This document shows positions 6,981 through 15,870 of a stretch of 64,000 bases of DNA, piece after piece. This stretch comes from Marmoricola sp. OAE513 (GTDB lineage: Bacteria > Actinomycetota > Actinomycetes > Propionibacteriales > Nocardioidaceae). How positions within the stretch are numbered: position 1 is the stretch's first letter; each line of letters begins with the position of its first letter. The position numbers and the translations under genes were made by a program. The stretch covers positions 2,418,001 to 2,482,000 of the forward strand of contig NZ_JBEPOC010000001.1 in assembly GCF_040546585.1 (NCBI RefSeq), given 5' to 3'. The notes under the pieces were generated by a model. It saw only the letters and a list, made by a program, of their open reading frames with translations. It did no database searches and had not been told where the DNA came from.

Positions 6981-8555
6981 ATGACTTCTGAATCCACCCC
7001 GGCTGCCACCACCGCGCAGCCCGGCCAGATGACGCACCGGGAGATCCTCGAAGCGTTGTCCGGCCTCCTCCTCGCCATGTTCGTGGCGATGCTGTCGAGC
7101 ACCGTCGTGTCCAACGCGCTCCCGCGCATCGTCACCGACCTCGAGGGGAGCCAGTCCGGCTACACCTGGGTCGTCGTGGCCACCCTGCTCACCATGACCG
7201 CGTCCACCCCGATCTGGGGCAAGCTCGCCGACCTCTTCAACAAGAAGGTCCTCGTGCAGAGCGCGCTGGTCATCTACGTCATCGGGTCGCTGATCGCCGC
7301 GACGGCTCCCTCCATGGGGGTGCTCATCGGCGCTCGTGCGTTCCAGGGCCTCGGCGTCGGCGGCCTGACCGCGCTGGTCCAGGTCGTGATCGCCTCGATG
7401 GTCCCGCCGCGCGAGCGCGGTCGCTACTCCGGCTACATCGGCGCGACCTTCGCGATCGCCACGGTCAGCGGCCCGTTGATCGGCGGCCTGCTCGTCGACG
7501 CGCCGGGCCTCGGCTGGCGCTCCTGCTTCTACGTCGGCATCCCGATCGCCGCGATCGCCTTCGTGGTGCTGCAGAAGACCCTGCATCTCCCCGTCGTACG
7601 TCGTCAGGTCAGCATCGACTACCTCGGCGCCGGACTGATCGTCGGCGGCGTCTCGACACTGCTGATCTGGGTCTCGCTCGCCGGCAACGACTTCGGTTGG
7701 GGGTCGAGCACGAGCTACCTGCTGGTCGCGCTCGGCCTGGTCCTGCTCGCTGCCGCGGTGTACGTCGAGGCACGTGTCGCCAAGGAGCCGATCATCCCGG
7801 TGCACCTCTTCGCTGACCGGACGACGAGCCTGGCCGTCATCGCCAGCGTCTTCGTCGGGGTCGCGATGTTCGGCGCCACCGTCTACCTCTCGCAGTACTT
7901 CCAGATCGCCCGGGGGATGAGTCCCACCCACGCCGGCCTGATGTCGATCGCGATGGTCGGCGGCCTGATGGTCTCCAGCATCGTCAGCGGCCGGGTGATC
8001 ACCGCGACCGGCCGGTGGAAGCGGTTCCTGGTCGGCGGCATGGTCCTGGTGGTCGCCGGTCTGGGCCTGCTCAGCACCATCGACGAGACGACCCCGCTGG
8101 TCGTGGTCGGCCTGTTCATGGCCGTCGTCGGTGTCGGTCTCGGGTCGACGATGCAGAACCTGGTGCTCGCCGTCCAGAACAACGCCTCCGAGTCCGACAT
8201 CGGTTCGGCCAGCGCCGTGGTCACGTTCTTCCGCTCCATGGGTGGGTCCATCGGCGTCTCGGCCCTCGGTGCGCTCCTCAGCGCCCAGGTCGCCGAGAAG
8301 GTCACCTCCGGTCTTGGTGCACTCGGCATCCCGACCTCGGGGCACGCCAGTCACGAGATCCCCGATCTCTCTGCTCTGCCCGGGCCGGTGCGCGCCGTCT
8401 TCGAGCACGCCTTCGGCTCGGCCACCGGTGAGCTGTTCCTGGTCGCCACCCCGTTCGCGCTGCTCGCGCTGATCGCGGTGCTGTTCATCAAGGAGGTTCC
8501 GCTGCGGACCACCCTGGCCTCGGAGCCGCGCGAGGAGCCGGAGCTGGTGGGCTGA
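6981..8555 (+). CDS. MFS drug efflux transporter, DHA2 (EmrB/QacA-like) family
   Basis: A 524-residue, probably 14-helix proton-coupled exporter. The first helix region contains the family pattern LLLAMFVAMLSSTVVSNALP. It is followed by GYTWVVVATLLTMTASTPIWGKLADLF (motif A region, in two parts) and motif C-like GPLIGGLLVD. ATG 6981 follows the MarR operator with no clear Shine-Dalgarno, so the mRNA may be leaderless; an upstream in-frame TTG at 6966 lies inside the operator and is rejected. The stop overlaps the ATG of the MarR gene. It is likely induced by the compound it exports, which is unknown. Confidence 0.92.
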   Translation: MTSESTPAATTAQPGQMTHREILEALSGLLLAMFVAMLSSTVVSNALPRIVTDLEGSQSGYTWVVVATLLTMTASTPIWGKLADLFNKKVLVQSALVIYVIGSLIAATAPSMGVLIGARAFQGLGVGGLTALVQVVIASMVPPRERGRYSGYIGATFAIATVSGPLIGGLLVDAPGLGWRSCFYVGIPIAAIAFVVLQKTLHLPVVRRQVSIDYLGAGLIVGGVSTLLIWVSLAGNDFGWGSSTSYLLVALGLVLLAAAVYVEARVAKEPIIPVHLFADRTTSLAVIASVFVGVAMFGATVYLSQYFQIARGMSPTHAGLMSIAMVGGLMVSSIVSGRVITATGRWKRFLVGGMVLVVAGLGLLSTIDETTPLVVVGLFMAVVGVGLGSTMQNLVLAVQNNASESDIGSASAVVTFFRSMGGSIGVSALGALLSAQVAEKVTSGLGALGIPTSGHASHEIPDLSALPGPVRAVFEHAFGSATGELFLVATPFALLALIAVLFIKEVPLRTTLASEPREEPELVG

Positions 8556-9007
8556 TGGCCCCGCGGGACGCGCGCCGCGACGAGGCGATCAGCGGGCTCG
8601 AGCACGAGATCGGCCTGCTGCTGCGCCGGATCCGACGGGGGACGGCGGAACGGGCAGCGCAGGTCGACCCCGCGCTCAGCGCCACGGCGTACCCGTTGCT
8701 GGTCACCTTGCACGCCTTCGGTCCGCACCGGGCCGCGGACCTGGCCGACCTCTTCGCCCTCGACAAGGGGGCGGTGAGCCGGGCTGTCCACCAGCTCCTC
8801 GAGCTCGGGCTCATCGAGCGCACCCCCGATCCGGCCGACGGTCGGGCCTCGATCCTCAGCGTGACCCCGTACGCTGAGGAGCGGATGGCGGTCGTCGTGG
8901 AGGCGCGGCGCGAGGCGGTGGGCGAGAAGCTCGCCGACTGGGACCCCGAGTCGATCGCCGGACTGGCCGCCGGGCTCGCCCGGTTCAATGCCGCGATATC
9001 GGAATAA
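8555..9007 (+). CDS. MarR-family regulator of the efflux operon
   Basis: A 150-residue winged-helix protein. Helix-turn-helix residues lie around HRAADLADLFALDKGAVSRAVHQL, and the wing follows in TPDPADGRASILSVT. It overlaps the efflux gene by one base, so both are made from one mRNA. The operator at 6952-6980 suggests negative autoregulation of the pair. The ligand is unknown. Confidence 0.9.
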   Translation: MAPRDARRDEAISGLEHEIGLLLRRIRRGTAERAAQVDPALSATAYPLLVTLHAFGPHRAADLADLFALDKGAVSRAVHQLLELGLIERTPDPADGRASILSVTPYAEERMAVVVEARREAVGEKLADWDPESIAGLAAGLARFNAAISE

Positions 9008-9044
9008 CTCGCCATACGCGACCAAACGGACATAGCCTGATCTG

Positions 9045-10637
9045 ATGCAACGGGGCACGGGGGCGGCAGGGCGCAACGACATCACGAGCCTTCTCGATGC
9101 CGTCCTGCTCATGTCCTCGGACCTCGACCTGCGCGGCGCGCTGGACCGGCTGGTCCGCGCGGCGTGCTCGCTGACCGGCGCCCGGTACGGGTTTCTCGCG
9201 CTGATCGACGAGCGCGGCGCGATGGCCGACTACGTGGTGCACGGCATGGACGACGCGACCAAGGCGAAGATCCCGACGCTGCCGACCCTGCACGGGGTAC
9301 TCGGTCTGCTGGTCGAGGACACCGCCCGGCCGATCAGGCTGGACAAGATCGGCAGCCACCCCCGGGCCATGGGCTTCCCGCAGAACCACCCCCCGATGGA
9401 GACGTTCCTCGGGGTTCCGGTCCGCGTCGACGGCGAGGTCTACGGCAACCTCTACCTCGCCGAGAAGGTCGGCGGTCAGCTCTTCACCGACGACGACGAG
9501 CGGGTCCTGGACGAGTTCTCCCAGATCGCCGGACTCGTGCTCACCAACGCACGCACGTTCGCGAACGTCGAGACCCGGCACCGCTGGCTGCAGGCGAGCA
9601 TCGCGATGTCCCACGAGCTGGAGGGGTCGGCCAGCCCGTCCTCCGCCCTGTCCGCCGTCGTCTACCACCTGCGCGAGGTCGCCAACGCGTACGGCGTCGG
9701 GGTGGTCCGCGACCACGAGGAAGGCCTCGAGCTGGTCGCAGCGATCCGCGCCGACGGTGAGGATCCCGACGACCGCGACCTCACCGAGCTGTGGGGCAAG
9801 GCGATCGCCGCGGCGAGCGTCGAGGAGCGGGCTGTCGTGGCCGGCCCGGTCGACGGGCGCGAGGACGGCCTGACCCGGATCGTGATCCCGCTGTCGTCCC
9901 GGCTCCTGCGCGGCCACTTCCTGCTGGTCGCGCTCGAGCAGTCCACCCTGGGCGTCGCCGGACCGAACATCGACCAGTTCTCCGAGTTCGCGGGTCAGGC
10001 CTCGCTGGTGCTCGACCGCACCCAGGCGCTCGCCGAGCGACAGGAGCACATGCTCGTCGCGGACCGCGACCGGATCGCCCGCGACCTGCACGACACCGTC
10101 ATCCAGCGGCTCTTCGCCACCGGACTCCAGCTCCAGGGCTTGCGGCGTGCCGTCCTGCTCGACGAGGTCAAGGTCCGGCTCGACGAGTCCGTCGAGGAGC
10201 TCAACACCACGATCCGCGACATCCGCACGACGATCTTCGAGCTGCGTCGCAAGAACGACAGCTCGCTCGGCACGCAGATCCGCGGGCTCGCCCAGGAGTA
10301 CGTCCCGGTGCTCGGGTTCACGCCCTTCGTCCGGCTGCGCGGACCGATCGACAACGTCGTCCCGGTGCAGACCGCGGAGCAGCTGATCGCCACCCTGCGC
10401 GAGGCGCTCTCCAACGTGGCCCGTCACGCCGAGGCGGACGCCTGCATCGTGGAGGTCGAGGTGTTCGCGGACCGGTTGGTGCTGCGCGTGTCCGACAACG
10501 GTCGCGGCATCGGGCCCGAGGTCTCCGAGAGCGGCCTGCGCAACGTGCGCCGGCGCGCGTTCGACCGCGGCGGTGTCATGCGAATCGGCCCCGAGGAGCC
10601 GCACGGAACGCTACTAGAGTGGGAAGTCCCTCTCTGA
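9045..10637 (+). CDS. Orphan GAF-domain histidine kinase, DevS/DosS-like
   Basis: A 530-residue cytoplasmic sensor kinase with two GAF domains (about 20-165 and 180-320), a HisKA_3 dimerisation domain with phospho-acceptor His349 (RDLHDTVIQ), and a HATPase domain (LREALSNVARHAEAD; DNGRGIG). GAF-1 contains FPQNHPPMETFLGVPVR, close to the stretch that holds the haem-ligating histidine of mycobacterial DosS/DevS, so haem-based O2/NO/redox sensing is plausible. No response regulator is encoded nearby, so the partner must be elsewhere. The C-terminal gene end abuts a dispersed repeat. The kinase call is firm; haem binding is inference. Confidence 0.9.
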   Translation: MQRGTGAAGRNDITSLLDAVLLMSSDLDLRGALDRLVRAACSLTGARYGFLALIDERGAMADYVVHGMDDATKAKIPTLPTLHGVLGLLVEDTARPIRLDKIGSHPRAMGFPQNHPPMETFLGVPVRVDGEVYGNLYLAEKVGGQLFTDDDERVLDEFSQIAGLVLTNARTFANVETRHRWLQASIAMSHELEGSASPSSALSAVVYHLREVANAYGVGVVRDHEEGLELVAAIRADGEDPDDRDLTELWGKAIAAASVEERAVVAGPVDGREDGLTRIVIPLSSRLLRGHFLLVALEQSTLGVAGPNIDQFSEFAGQASLVLDRTQALAERQEHMLVADRDRIARDLHDTVIQRLFATGLQLQGLRRAVLLDEVKVRLDESVEELNTTIRDIRTTIFELRRKNDSSLGTQIRGLAQEYVPVLGFTPFVRLRGPIDNVVPVQTAEQLIATLREALSNVARHAEADACIVEVEVFADRLVLRVSDNGRGIGPEVSESGLRNVRRRAFDRGGVMRIGPEEPHGTLLEWEVPL

Positions 10638-10639
10638 GC

Positions 10640-10767
10640 CCTGAGCGTTGCCATGCGCGGCACCTGGCTGCGTTGTCGGCGCTTGAAGTCCGCTCCGCTG
10701 CGCTCCGCATGAGGACTCCTGCGCACCTCCGCCTTGCCATGCTCCACCACGCCTGACAACGCTCAGG
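10640..10767. repeat. Dispersed repeat copy 1, between convergent genes
   Basis: A roughly 128-bp element between the histidine kinase stop and the O-methyltransferase stop, bounded by perfect 11-bp inverted termini (CCTGAGCGTTG and CAACGCTCAGG). The core motifs GCGGCACCTGG, GTCCGCTCCGCTG and CCTCCGCCTTGCCATGC recur at 14203-14328 and, inverted, at 49701-49823. It probably acts as a bidirectional terminator. The terminal arms differ between copies but remain self-complementary. Confidence 0.8.
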
Positions 10768-10785
10768 ACCCAGAGTCCGTGAGAT

Positions 10786-11436
10786 TCAGGTCTCCGGGGT
10801 CCATTCCTTCTTGGCCACCAGCAGCCCGTCGCCGACGGGCAGCAGCACCGGCACCAGCGACTCGTGCTCGTTGACGACCCGGCAGAGCTCGCGGATCGCG
10901 ATGGTGTCAGGGTCGCGCTGGGCGGGGTCGGCGACCTTGTCGTGCCACAGGGCGTTGTCGAAGACGACCACGCCTCCGGGACGGAGCAGTCGAAGCGCCT
11001 CCGCGAGGTACTCGGGGTACTCCTGCTTGTCGCCGTCGGCGAAGACGAGGTCGTAGTGGCCGTCGGTCAACCGGGGGAGCACCTCGAGAGCAGCGCCGGG
11101 GATGAGCCGGGCGCGCTGCGAGGCGATGCCGGCCTCGGTGAACGTCTCCTTGGCGAGCCGCTGGTGCTCGGCCTCGGTGTCGACCGAGGTGAGCACGCCG
11201 TCGGGGCGCATGCCGCGCAGGATCCAGAGCCCCGAGACTCCCGTGCCGGTGCCGATCTCGACGGCCGCGCGGGCGTCGAGGACCGAGGCTAGGAAGCGCA
11301 GTGCAGCGCCGCCGCCGTGCCCGATCGCGGAAACGCCGACCTCGTCGGCGCGGGCGCGGGCGTTGGCCAGGACGGTGTCCTCGGCGACGTACTCCTCGGA
11401 GTAGGTCCAGCTCGCGGGCTTCGGTGCGGTGACGAT
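10786..11436 (-). CDS. SAM-dependent O-methyltransferase, non-canonical start
   Basis: A 216-residue class I methyltransferase resembling catechol/caffeoyl-CoA O-methyltransferases and the Rv1220c product that also sits beside sigE in M. tuberculosis. Motif I ([10 protein letters not shown]) and the acidic motif ([15 protein letters not shown]) are present. The first ATG in this frame is at 11211, which would delete motif I, so the real start must be upstream. No ATG, GTG or TTG exists there. A GAGGAG ribosome site lies 6 nt before an ATC at 11436, with an adjacent GTC at 11439, giving the expected N-terminus ([15 protein letters not shown]). An AUC start or a base error are both possible. 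Confidence 0.8.
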   Translation of the reverse strand: MVTAPKPASWTYSEEYVAEDTVLANARARADEVGVSAIGHGGGAALRFLASVLDARAAVEIGTGTGVSGLWILRGMRPDGVLTSVDTEAEHQRLAKETFTEAGIASQRARLIPGAALEVLPRLTDGHYDLVFADGDKQEYPEYLAEALRLLRPGGVVVFDNALWHDKVADPAQRDPDTIAIRELCRVVNEHESLVPVLLPVGDGLLVAKKEWTPET

Positions 11437-11532
11437 GACGGGCTCCTCTTCTCGACCTTGGTGGGACTGTACCGTCGCGCCGCTCCGACGTCGGGGACCT
11501 CGCCCGGGAACACCGGCGTGCCCCAGAGCGTT

Positions 11533-11559
11533 GGAACCATCGAGCTCGCCGGGCGTAGA
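11533..11559 (+). promoter_or_regulatory. Possible ECF (SigE-type) promoter upstream of sigE
   Basis: GGAACC (11533-11538), 15 nt, CGTAGA (11554-11559) approximates the GGAAC/CGTT consensus of actinobacterial SigE promoters and would allow autoregulation. The -10 match is imperfect. No other promoter was obvious between 11441 and 11674. Confidence 0.35.
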
Positions 11560-11674
11560 TTGCCGGGGGACCCTCAGTCCGGTCTCAGCCGGCTCTCAAG
11601 AACATTTCCTAGCGTGGAGGTCCCAGCACCCGATGGTCCGTCGTCTCGACACGAACCGCAGCAAGGAGCCCACC

Positions 11675-12262
11675 ATGAGCGCAACCTCCCGTGAGCCCCT
11701 GGACGCTGCGATCCCGTCCTGGGACGAGATCGTCGAGCAGCACTCCACCCGGGTCTACCGGCTGGCCTACCGCCTGACCGGCAACCCGTACGACGCCGAG
11801 GACCTCACCCAGGAGGTCTTCGTCCGCGTGTTCCGCTCGTTGCACACCTACACGCCCGGCACCTTCGAGGGCTGGTTGCACCGGATCACGACGAATCTGT
11901 TCCTCGACCAGGCTCGCCGCAAGAGCCGGATCCGCTTCGACGCCCTGCCCGAGGACGCCGACAACCGGCTGCCCAGTCCGGTGGCCACCCCGGACGTCGC
12001 GTACCTGAACCAGATGTTCGACGCCGACGTCGAGGCCGCCCTCGCGCAGCTGCCGCCGGACTTCCGCGCAGCGGTCGTGCTCTGCGACGTCGAGGGCCTC
12101 TCCTACGACGAGATCGCGGACGTCCTGGGCGTGAAGATGGGCACCGTCCGCTCCCGCATCCACCGCGGTCGGTCGATGCTGCGCAAGGCGCTGGCGCACC
12201 GCGCTCCCGCACCGGGTCGTGTCCGGGTCTCCGGGCCGCAGCTCGCAGGACGCGCCGGATGA
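11675..12262 (+). CDS. sigE: ECF RNA polymerase sigma factor, SigE type
   Basis: A 195-residue ECF sigma factor. Region 2 has the [17 protein letters not shown] and [19 protein letters not shown] motifs. Region 4 ends with [23 protein letters not shown]. It starts at ATG 11675 after AAGGAG; an extended upstream frame has no good ribosome site. The following genes are its zinc anti-sigma factor and an HtrA protease, the arrangement of mycobacterial and streptomycete SigE operons that respond to envelope stress. The symbol is based on this synteny and motif match. Confidence 0.9.
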   Translation: MSATSREPLDAAIPSWDEIVEQHSTRVYRLAYRLTGNPYDAEDLTQEVFVRVFRSLHTYTPGTFEGWLHRITTNLFLDQARRKSRIRFDALPEDADNRLPSPVATPDVAYLNQMFDADVEAALAQLPPDFRAAVVLCDVEGLSYDEIADVLGVKMGTVRSRIHRGRSMLRKALAHRAPAPGRVRVSGPQLAGRAG

Positions 12263-12284
12263 TCCGCCCGGGGGCGGGATCCCG

Positions 12285-12755
12285 ATGATCCTCAAGTTGC
12301 ACGGCCACATCGGGTCGAACGCCTCTGCTCTCGTCGACGGCCAGCTCTCAAAGGCCGACGAGGAGCGGGCATGGAGCCACGTGCTGGGCTGCCAGGGCTG
12401 CCGTCGGCTCGTCGAGCGGGAGGGCTGGATCAAGCAGCGCCTCGCCGGTCTCGCCGCCCCCAGCCCGCTCTCGGCTCCGCCGAGCCTGCTCGGCAACCTG
12501 TACGACGTCGACGCCTGGGCGCAGGTCGACGAGATCGAACGTCGCTCCACCCGTCGCCGCGCGACCGTGGCGCTGGTCGGAGCCAGTTCCGTCGGCGTCG
12601 CCGTGCTCGCCCTGATGGCGGTCACCGCGCCGCCGGTCGGCCGCGGAGAGGTCCCCGGTCAGGGTCCCGCTCAGATCCGCAACGGGATCCCGCGCAACGA
12701 CCCGGGCACCGGGCTGACAGCGGACATCGAGAACGCGGCTTTCCGCGGTAGGTAA
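12285..12755 (+). CDS. rseA: Zinc-binding anti-sigma factor (RseA-like)
   Basis: A 156-residue protein with a ZAS motif (HVLGCQGC, that is H-x3-C-x2-C) near residues 30-38 and a hydrophobic helix at about 87-110 (ATVALVGASSVGVAVLALMA). It lies directly between sigE and htrA, so it should sequester SigE at the membrane until zinc-thiol oxidation, phosphorylation or proteolysis releases it. ATG 12285 is chosen because it gives the compact zinc-domain N-terminus. RseA in M. tuberculosis is the best-studied equivalent. Confidence 0.85.
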   Translation: MILKLHGHIGSNASALVDGQLSKADEERAWSHVLGCQGCRRLVEREGWIKQRLAGLAAPSPLSAPPSLLGNLYDVDAWAQVDEIERRSTRRRATVALVGASSVGVAVLALMAVTAPPVGRGEVPGQGPAQIRNGIPRNDPGTGLTADIENAAFRGR

Positions 12756-12765
12756 AGATAGGGGT

Positions 12766-14202
12766 GTGAGCGAGAGCGACATCCCGGGCAAGCCGGACGA
12801 GCAGGGTTCCTCCGACGACGAGGTCACCCAGCCGCTGGCCGAGCAGACTCCTACCGAGCCGACGACGCCGTACGAGGGTCTGCCCACCTACGCGCCCCCG
12901 GGATCGGACTTCCCGCTCCCCGCGACGCCGCCGGCTCCTGAGGAGCCGAAGGATGCCGCCCCACAGGCTTCGCCCGCCGTTCCGCCGCCGTACGAGTCGG
13001 CCTACGGGGCGCCGTACGGCACCCAGCCCACCGAGCAGCTCCCGCAGCCCGAGTACCTGTCGTTCCCGCCGCCGAACCCGTACGGCGGCGGCTACGACAG
13101 CACGCCGACGCACCGCGACACCAGGCCGGGCCTGCCCGGGTGGTTGTGGCCGCTGATCGCGGTCCTCTCCCTGGTCGTCGGCATCCTCGGCGGCGCCATC
13201 GGCGGGGCCCTGGTGGCCGACAACAAGAAGGACGACCCGGGTGTGCTCCAGGTGGAGCGCCGGACCGCGGCGCCGCTCGCCGACGACAACGCGAGCGTCC
13301 CCGCGGTTGCGCAGAAGCTGCTGCCGAGCACGGTCAAGATCGTCGCCGAGTACAAGGGTGAGGCCCAGGGGGCTGCCGGCTCCGGCTGGGTCTTCGACGA
13401 GGAGGGCCACGTCGTCACCAACAACCACGTGGTCGCCGAGGCCGCCGAGGACGACGGCCCGATCGACGTCATCGACCAGGCCGGCAAGCATCACAAGGCC
13501 ACGGTCGTCGGCCGCAGCCCGGTCTACGACCTCGCCGTCCTCAAGGTCGACGACGTCGCGGAGCTCCCGCCGGTCGCCCTCGGGTCCGCGGACCAGATGC
13601 GCGTCGGCGAGACGGTCATCGCCGTCGGGTCGCCGCTCGCGCTCTCGGCGTCGGTGACCAGCGGCATCATCAGCGCGCTGAACCGTCCGGTGACCACCGG
13701 CGACGGCGACGAGGCCTCGTTCATCAACGCGATCCAGACCGACGCGGCGATCAACCCGGGCAACTCCGGTGGCCCGCTGGCGAACTTGCAGGGTCAGGTG
13801 ATCGGCGTGAACTCGGCGATCGCGACCCTGGGCTCCAGCAGCCAGGAGGGCGGCAACCTCGGCATCGGCTTCGCGATCCCGATCGAGCAGGTCCAGGTGA
13901 CCGTCGACCAGATCCTGCGGACCGGCGAGGCCCAGTACCCGGTCATCGGTGTGACCGTGAAGGGCAACGCGAAGATCGATGGCGCCGAGGTCACCGAGAT
14001 CAACTCGGGGACGCCGGCGGCCGACTCCGACCTCAAGGTCGGCGACGTGATCACCGAGGTCGACGGCCGTCCGGTGACCGACCAGACTGACGTCGTCGTG
14101 GCGATCCGCTCGCACCGGGTCACCGACAAGGTGACGCTGACGATCATTCGTGACGGCGAGACGAAGAAGATAAAGGTCGGGTTGCTCGCCAAGACGGGCT
14201 AA
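12766..14202 (+). CDS. htrA: Membrane-anchored HtrA/DegP-like serine protease
   Basis: A 478-residue protein. It has a long Pro/Glu-rich cytoplasmic region (1-120), one transmembrane helix (about 126-150), a trypsin-like domain and a C-terminal PDZ domain (about 385-470). The triad is His221 (TNNHVV), Asp255 (YDLAVLKV) and Ser334 (GNSGGPL). It starts at GTG 12766, ten bases after rseA. It should degrade or refold misfolded envelope proteins as part of the SigE response. The stop codon touches a dispersed repeat that separates it from convergent tatB. Confidence 0.95.
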   Translation: MSESDIPGKPDEQGSSDDEVTQPLAEQTPTEPTTPYEGLPTYAPPGSDFPLPATPPAPEEPKDAAPQASPAVPPPYESAYGAPYGTQPTEQLPQPEYLSFPPPNPYGGGYDSTPTHRDTRPGLPGWLWPLIAVLSLVVGILGGAIGGALVADNKKDDPGVLQVERRTAAPLADDNASVPAVAQKLLPSTVKIVAEYKGEAQGAAGSGWVFDEEGHVVTNNHVVAEAAEDDGPIDVIDQAGKHHKATVVGRSPVYDLAVLKVDDVAELPPVALGSADQMRVGETVIAVGSPLALSASVTSGIISALNRPVTTGDGDEASFINAIQTDAAINPGNSGGPLANLQGQVIGVNSAIATLGSSSQEGGNLGIGFAIPIEQVQVTVDQILRTGEAQYPVIGVTVKGNAKIDGAEVTEINSGTPAADSDLKVGDVITEVDGRPVTDQTDVVVAIRSHRVTDKVTLTIIRDGETKKIKVGLLAKTG

Positions 14203-14328
14203 CCGCCGCGATACGCGGCACCTGGCCGCGCCCTCCCTGAATTCGGTGGCGTGCACGTGACGTCCGCTCCGCTGAAGGACGCCTGCGCTCCTCCGCCTTG
14301 CCATGCACCACGTCTCGCGACGGCTCAG
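14203..14328. repeat. Dispersed repeat copy 2, between htrA and tatB
   Basis: The same core as the 10640 element (GCGGCACCTGG, ACGTCCGCTCCGCTG, CCTCCGCCTTGCCATGCACCA) in the same orientation. The termini pair imperfectly (ACCGCCGCGA with TCGCGACGGCT) and differ in sequence from the other copies. The right end (CTCAG) contributes the tatB stop codon. Confidence 0.8.
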
Positions 14329-14672
14329 GTGGCCTCAAGGTCGTACGGCGGGCGCTCGCCGGGCTCCAGGTCGGGCCCGCCGGTCTTCGCCGCGAGCCGT
14401 GCCGCCTGCGCCTCGGCCAGGTCGTCGGCGTCCATCGCCTCGAGGATGTGCTTGCGGATCGCGACCCGGGGGTCGAGGTCGGTTAGCTTGAGGTCGGCGA
14501 ACTCGGGTCCGAGCTCGCTGCGCAGGTCGTTCTGCGCGGACTGCGCGAAATTCCGCAGCTGACGCAGCATCCGACCCGCTTGGCGGGCGTAGTCCGGAAG
14601 CTTGTCGGGGCCGAAAACGATCACCCCGACCAGCAGGATCACCGCCAGCTCAGGCAGTCCGACTCCGAACAT
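14325..14672 (-). CDS. tatB: Sec-independent translocase subunit TatB
   Basis: A 115-residue protein with the TatA/B family start: a single N-terminal helix ([20 protein letters not shown]), then an amphipathic helix ([15 protein letters not shown]) and a charged tail. The length and the LPELAVI...FGPDKLP pattern favour TatB over TatA. It works with TatA and TatC to export folded proteins. The placement beside htrA matches mycobacteria (Rv1224). It is convergent with htrA across repeat copy 2. Confidence 0.9.
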   Translation of the reverse strand: MFGVGLPELAVILLVGVIVFGPDKLPDYARQAGRMLRQLRNFAQSAQNDLRSELGPEFADLKLTDLDPRVAIRKHILEAMDADDLAEAQAARLAAKTGGPDLEPGERPPYDLEAT

Positions 14673-14688
14673 GCCGCGAGTCTACGGC

Positions 14689-15852
14689 TCAGAACTTGGA
14701 CGTCGGGGTCAGACCCAATTGCAGGCCGACCAGGTTCCGGCCGCGGCCGGAGAGCTTCGTCGCCAGCCCGGTGAGCGCCACGGCCGCTGGGGCGGTCGGG
14801 TCGGACTCGATGACCGGCTTGCCGACGTCGCCGCCCTCGCGCAAGGAGATGTCGAGGGGGACCTCGGCGAGGACCGGGACGTCGTACCCGAAACGCGCGC
14901 TCAGGGTCTCCGCGACCCGGGCGCCACCGCCGGAGCCGAACAGGTCGATCCGGTGCTCCTTGCCCTCGGCCGTGCAGTGCGGGCACGGCAGGTAGCTCAT
15001 GTTCTCGACGACACCGATGACGCGCTGGTGCATCATCGAGGCCATCGTGCCGGCGCGCTCGGCGACCTCGGCAGCAGCTTCCTGCGGAGTGGTCACGACG
15101 ATGACCTCGGCGCTGGGGAGGTGCTGTCCCAGGGAGATCGCAACGTCGCCGGTGCCCGGCGGAAGGTCCAGGACGAGGGCGTCCAGGTCTCCCCAGTAGA
15201 CGTCGGCGAGCATCTGGACCAGCGCGCGGTCAAGCATCGGACCACGCCAGGCGACGACCTGGTCGCGGCGCGGCTTCAGCATGCCGATCGAGATCACCGA
15301 GACGCCGCTGGCGGTGGGGACCGGCATGATCAGGTCCTCGACCTGGGTGGGACGGGTGTCGGCGATGCCGAACATGGCCGGGATCGAGTGGCCGTAGATG
15401 TCCGCGTCGATGACGCCGACCTTCAGGCCCTGCGCGGCGAGGCCGAGGGCCAGGTTCACGGTGACCGAGGACTTGCCGACGCCACCCTTGCCGGAGGCGA
15501 TCGCGTAGACCTTGGTGAGCGAGTCCGGCTTGCCGAACGGGATCTCGCGCTGCGCCTGGCCGCCGGCGAGGACCTCCTTGAGGCCGGCGCGCTGCTCGGC
15601 GGTCATCACGCCCAGCTCGAGGTCGACGCCGGTGACGCCGGCGACCGGGGAGACGGCGTTGGTCACGTCGCGCGTGATGGTGTCCTTGAGCGGACAACCG
15701 GCGACGGTGAGCAGGACCTTGATCGCGACCTTGCCGGTGTCGTCGATCTCGACCGAGTCGACCATTCCGAGCTCGGTGATCGGACGCTTGATCTCGGGGT
15801 CGTTCACGGTCGCCAGGGCAGCCTGGATCTGCTCAAGAACAGGGGATGACAT
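14689..15852 (-). CDS. mrp: Mrp/NBP35-type Fe-S carrier P-loop ATPase
   Basis: A 387-residue protein. The N-terminal MIP18/DUF59 domain (about 1-95) contains TVAGCPLKDTI. It is followed by a deviant Walker A (SGKGGVGKSS, near 122-131), the IDADIYGHSIP switch and a C-terminal CPHC pair that bridges a 4Fe-4S cluster at the dimer interface. The family delivers Fe-S clusters to apo-proteins. The run tatB-mrp-DUF1003-MgtE_N on one strand parallels mycobacterial synteny. Confidence 0.93.
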   Translation of the reverse strand: MSSPVLEQIQAALATVNDPEIKRPITELGMVDSVEIDDTGKVAIKVLLTVAGCPLKDTITRDVTNAVSPVAGVTGVDLELGVMTAEQRAGLKEVLAGGQAQREIPFGKPDSLTKVYAIASGKGGVGKSSVTVNLALGLAAQGLKVGVIDADIYGHSIPAMFGIADTRPTQVEDLIMPVPTASGVSVISIGMLKPRRDQVVAWRGPMLDRALVQMLADVYWGDLDALVLDLPPGTGDVAISLGQHLPSAEVIVVTTPQEAAAEVAERAGTMASMMHQRVIGVVENMSYLPCPHCTAEGKEHRIDLFGSGGGARVAETLSARFGYDVPVLAEVPLDISLREGGDVGKPVIESDPTAPAAVALTGLATKLSGRGRNLVGLQLGLTPTSKF

Positions 15853-15870
15853 GAGGACAAGCCTACGTCG

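Noticed and set aside
10424-10759. Minus frame with VVEHGKAEVRR-type sequence (and related frames at 14144-14338 and 49717-49899)
   Set aside because: The similar peptides come only from the dispersed repeat core and are not conserved as a protein; they probably cause spurious hypothetical-protein calls.
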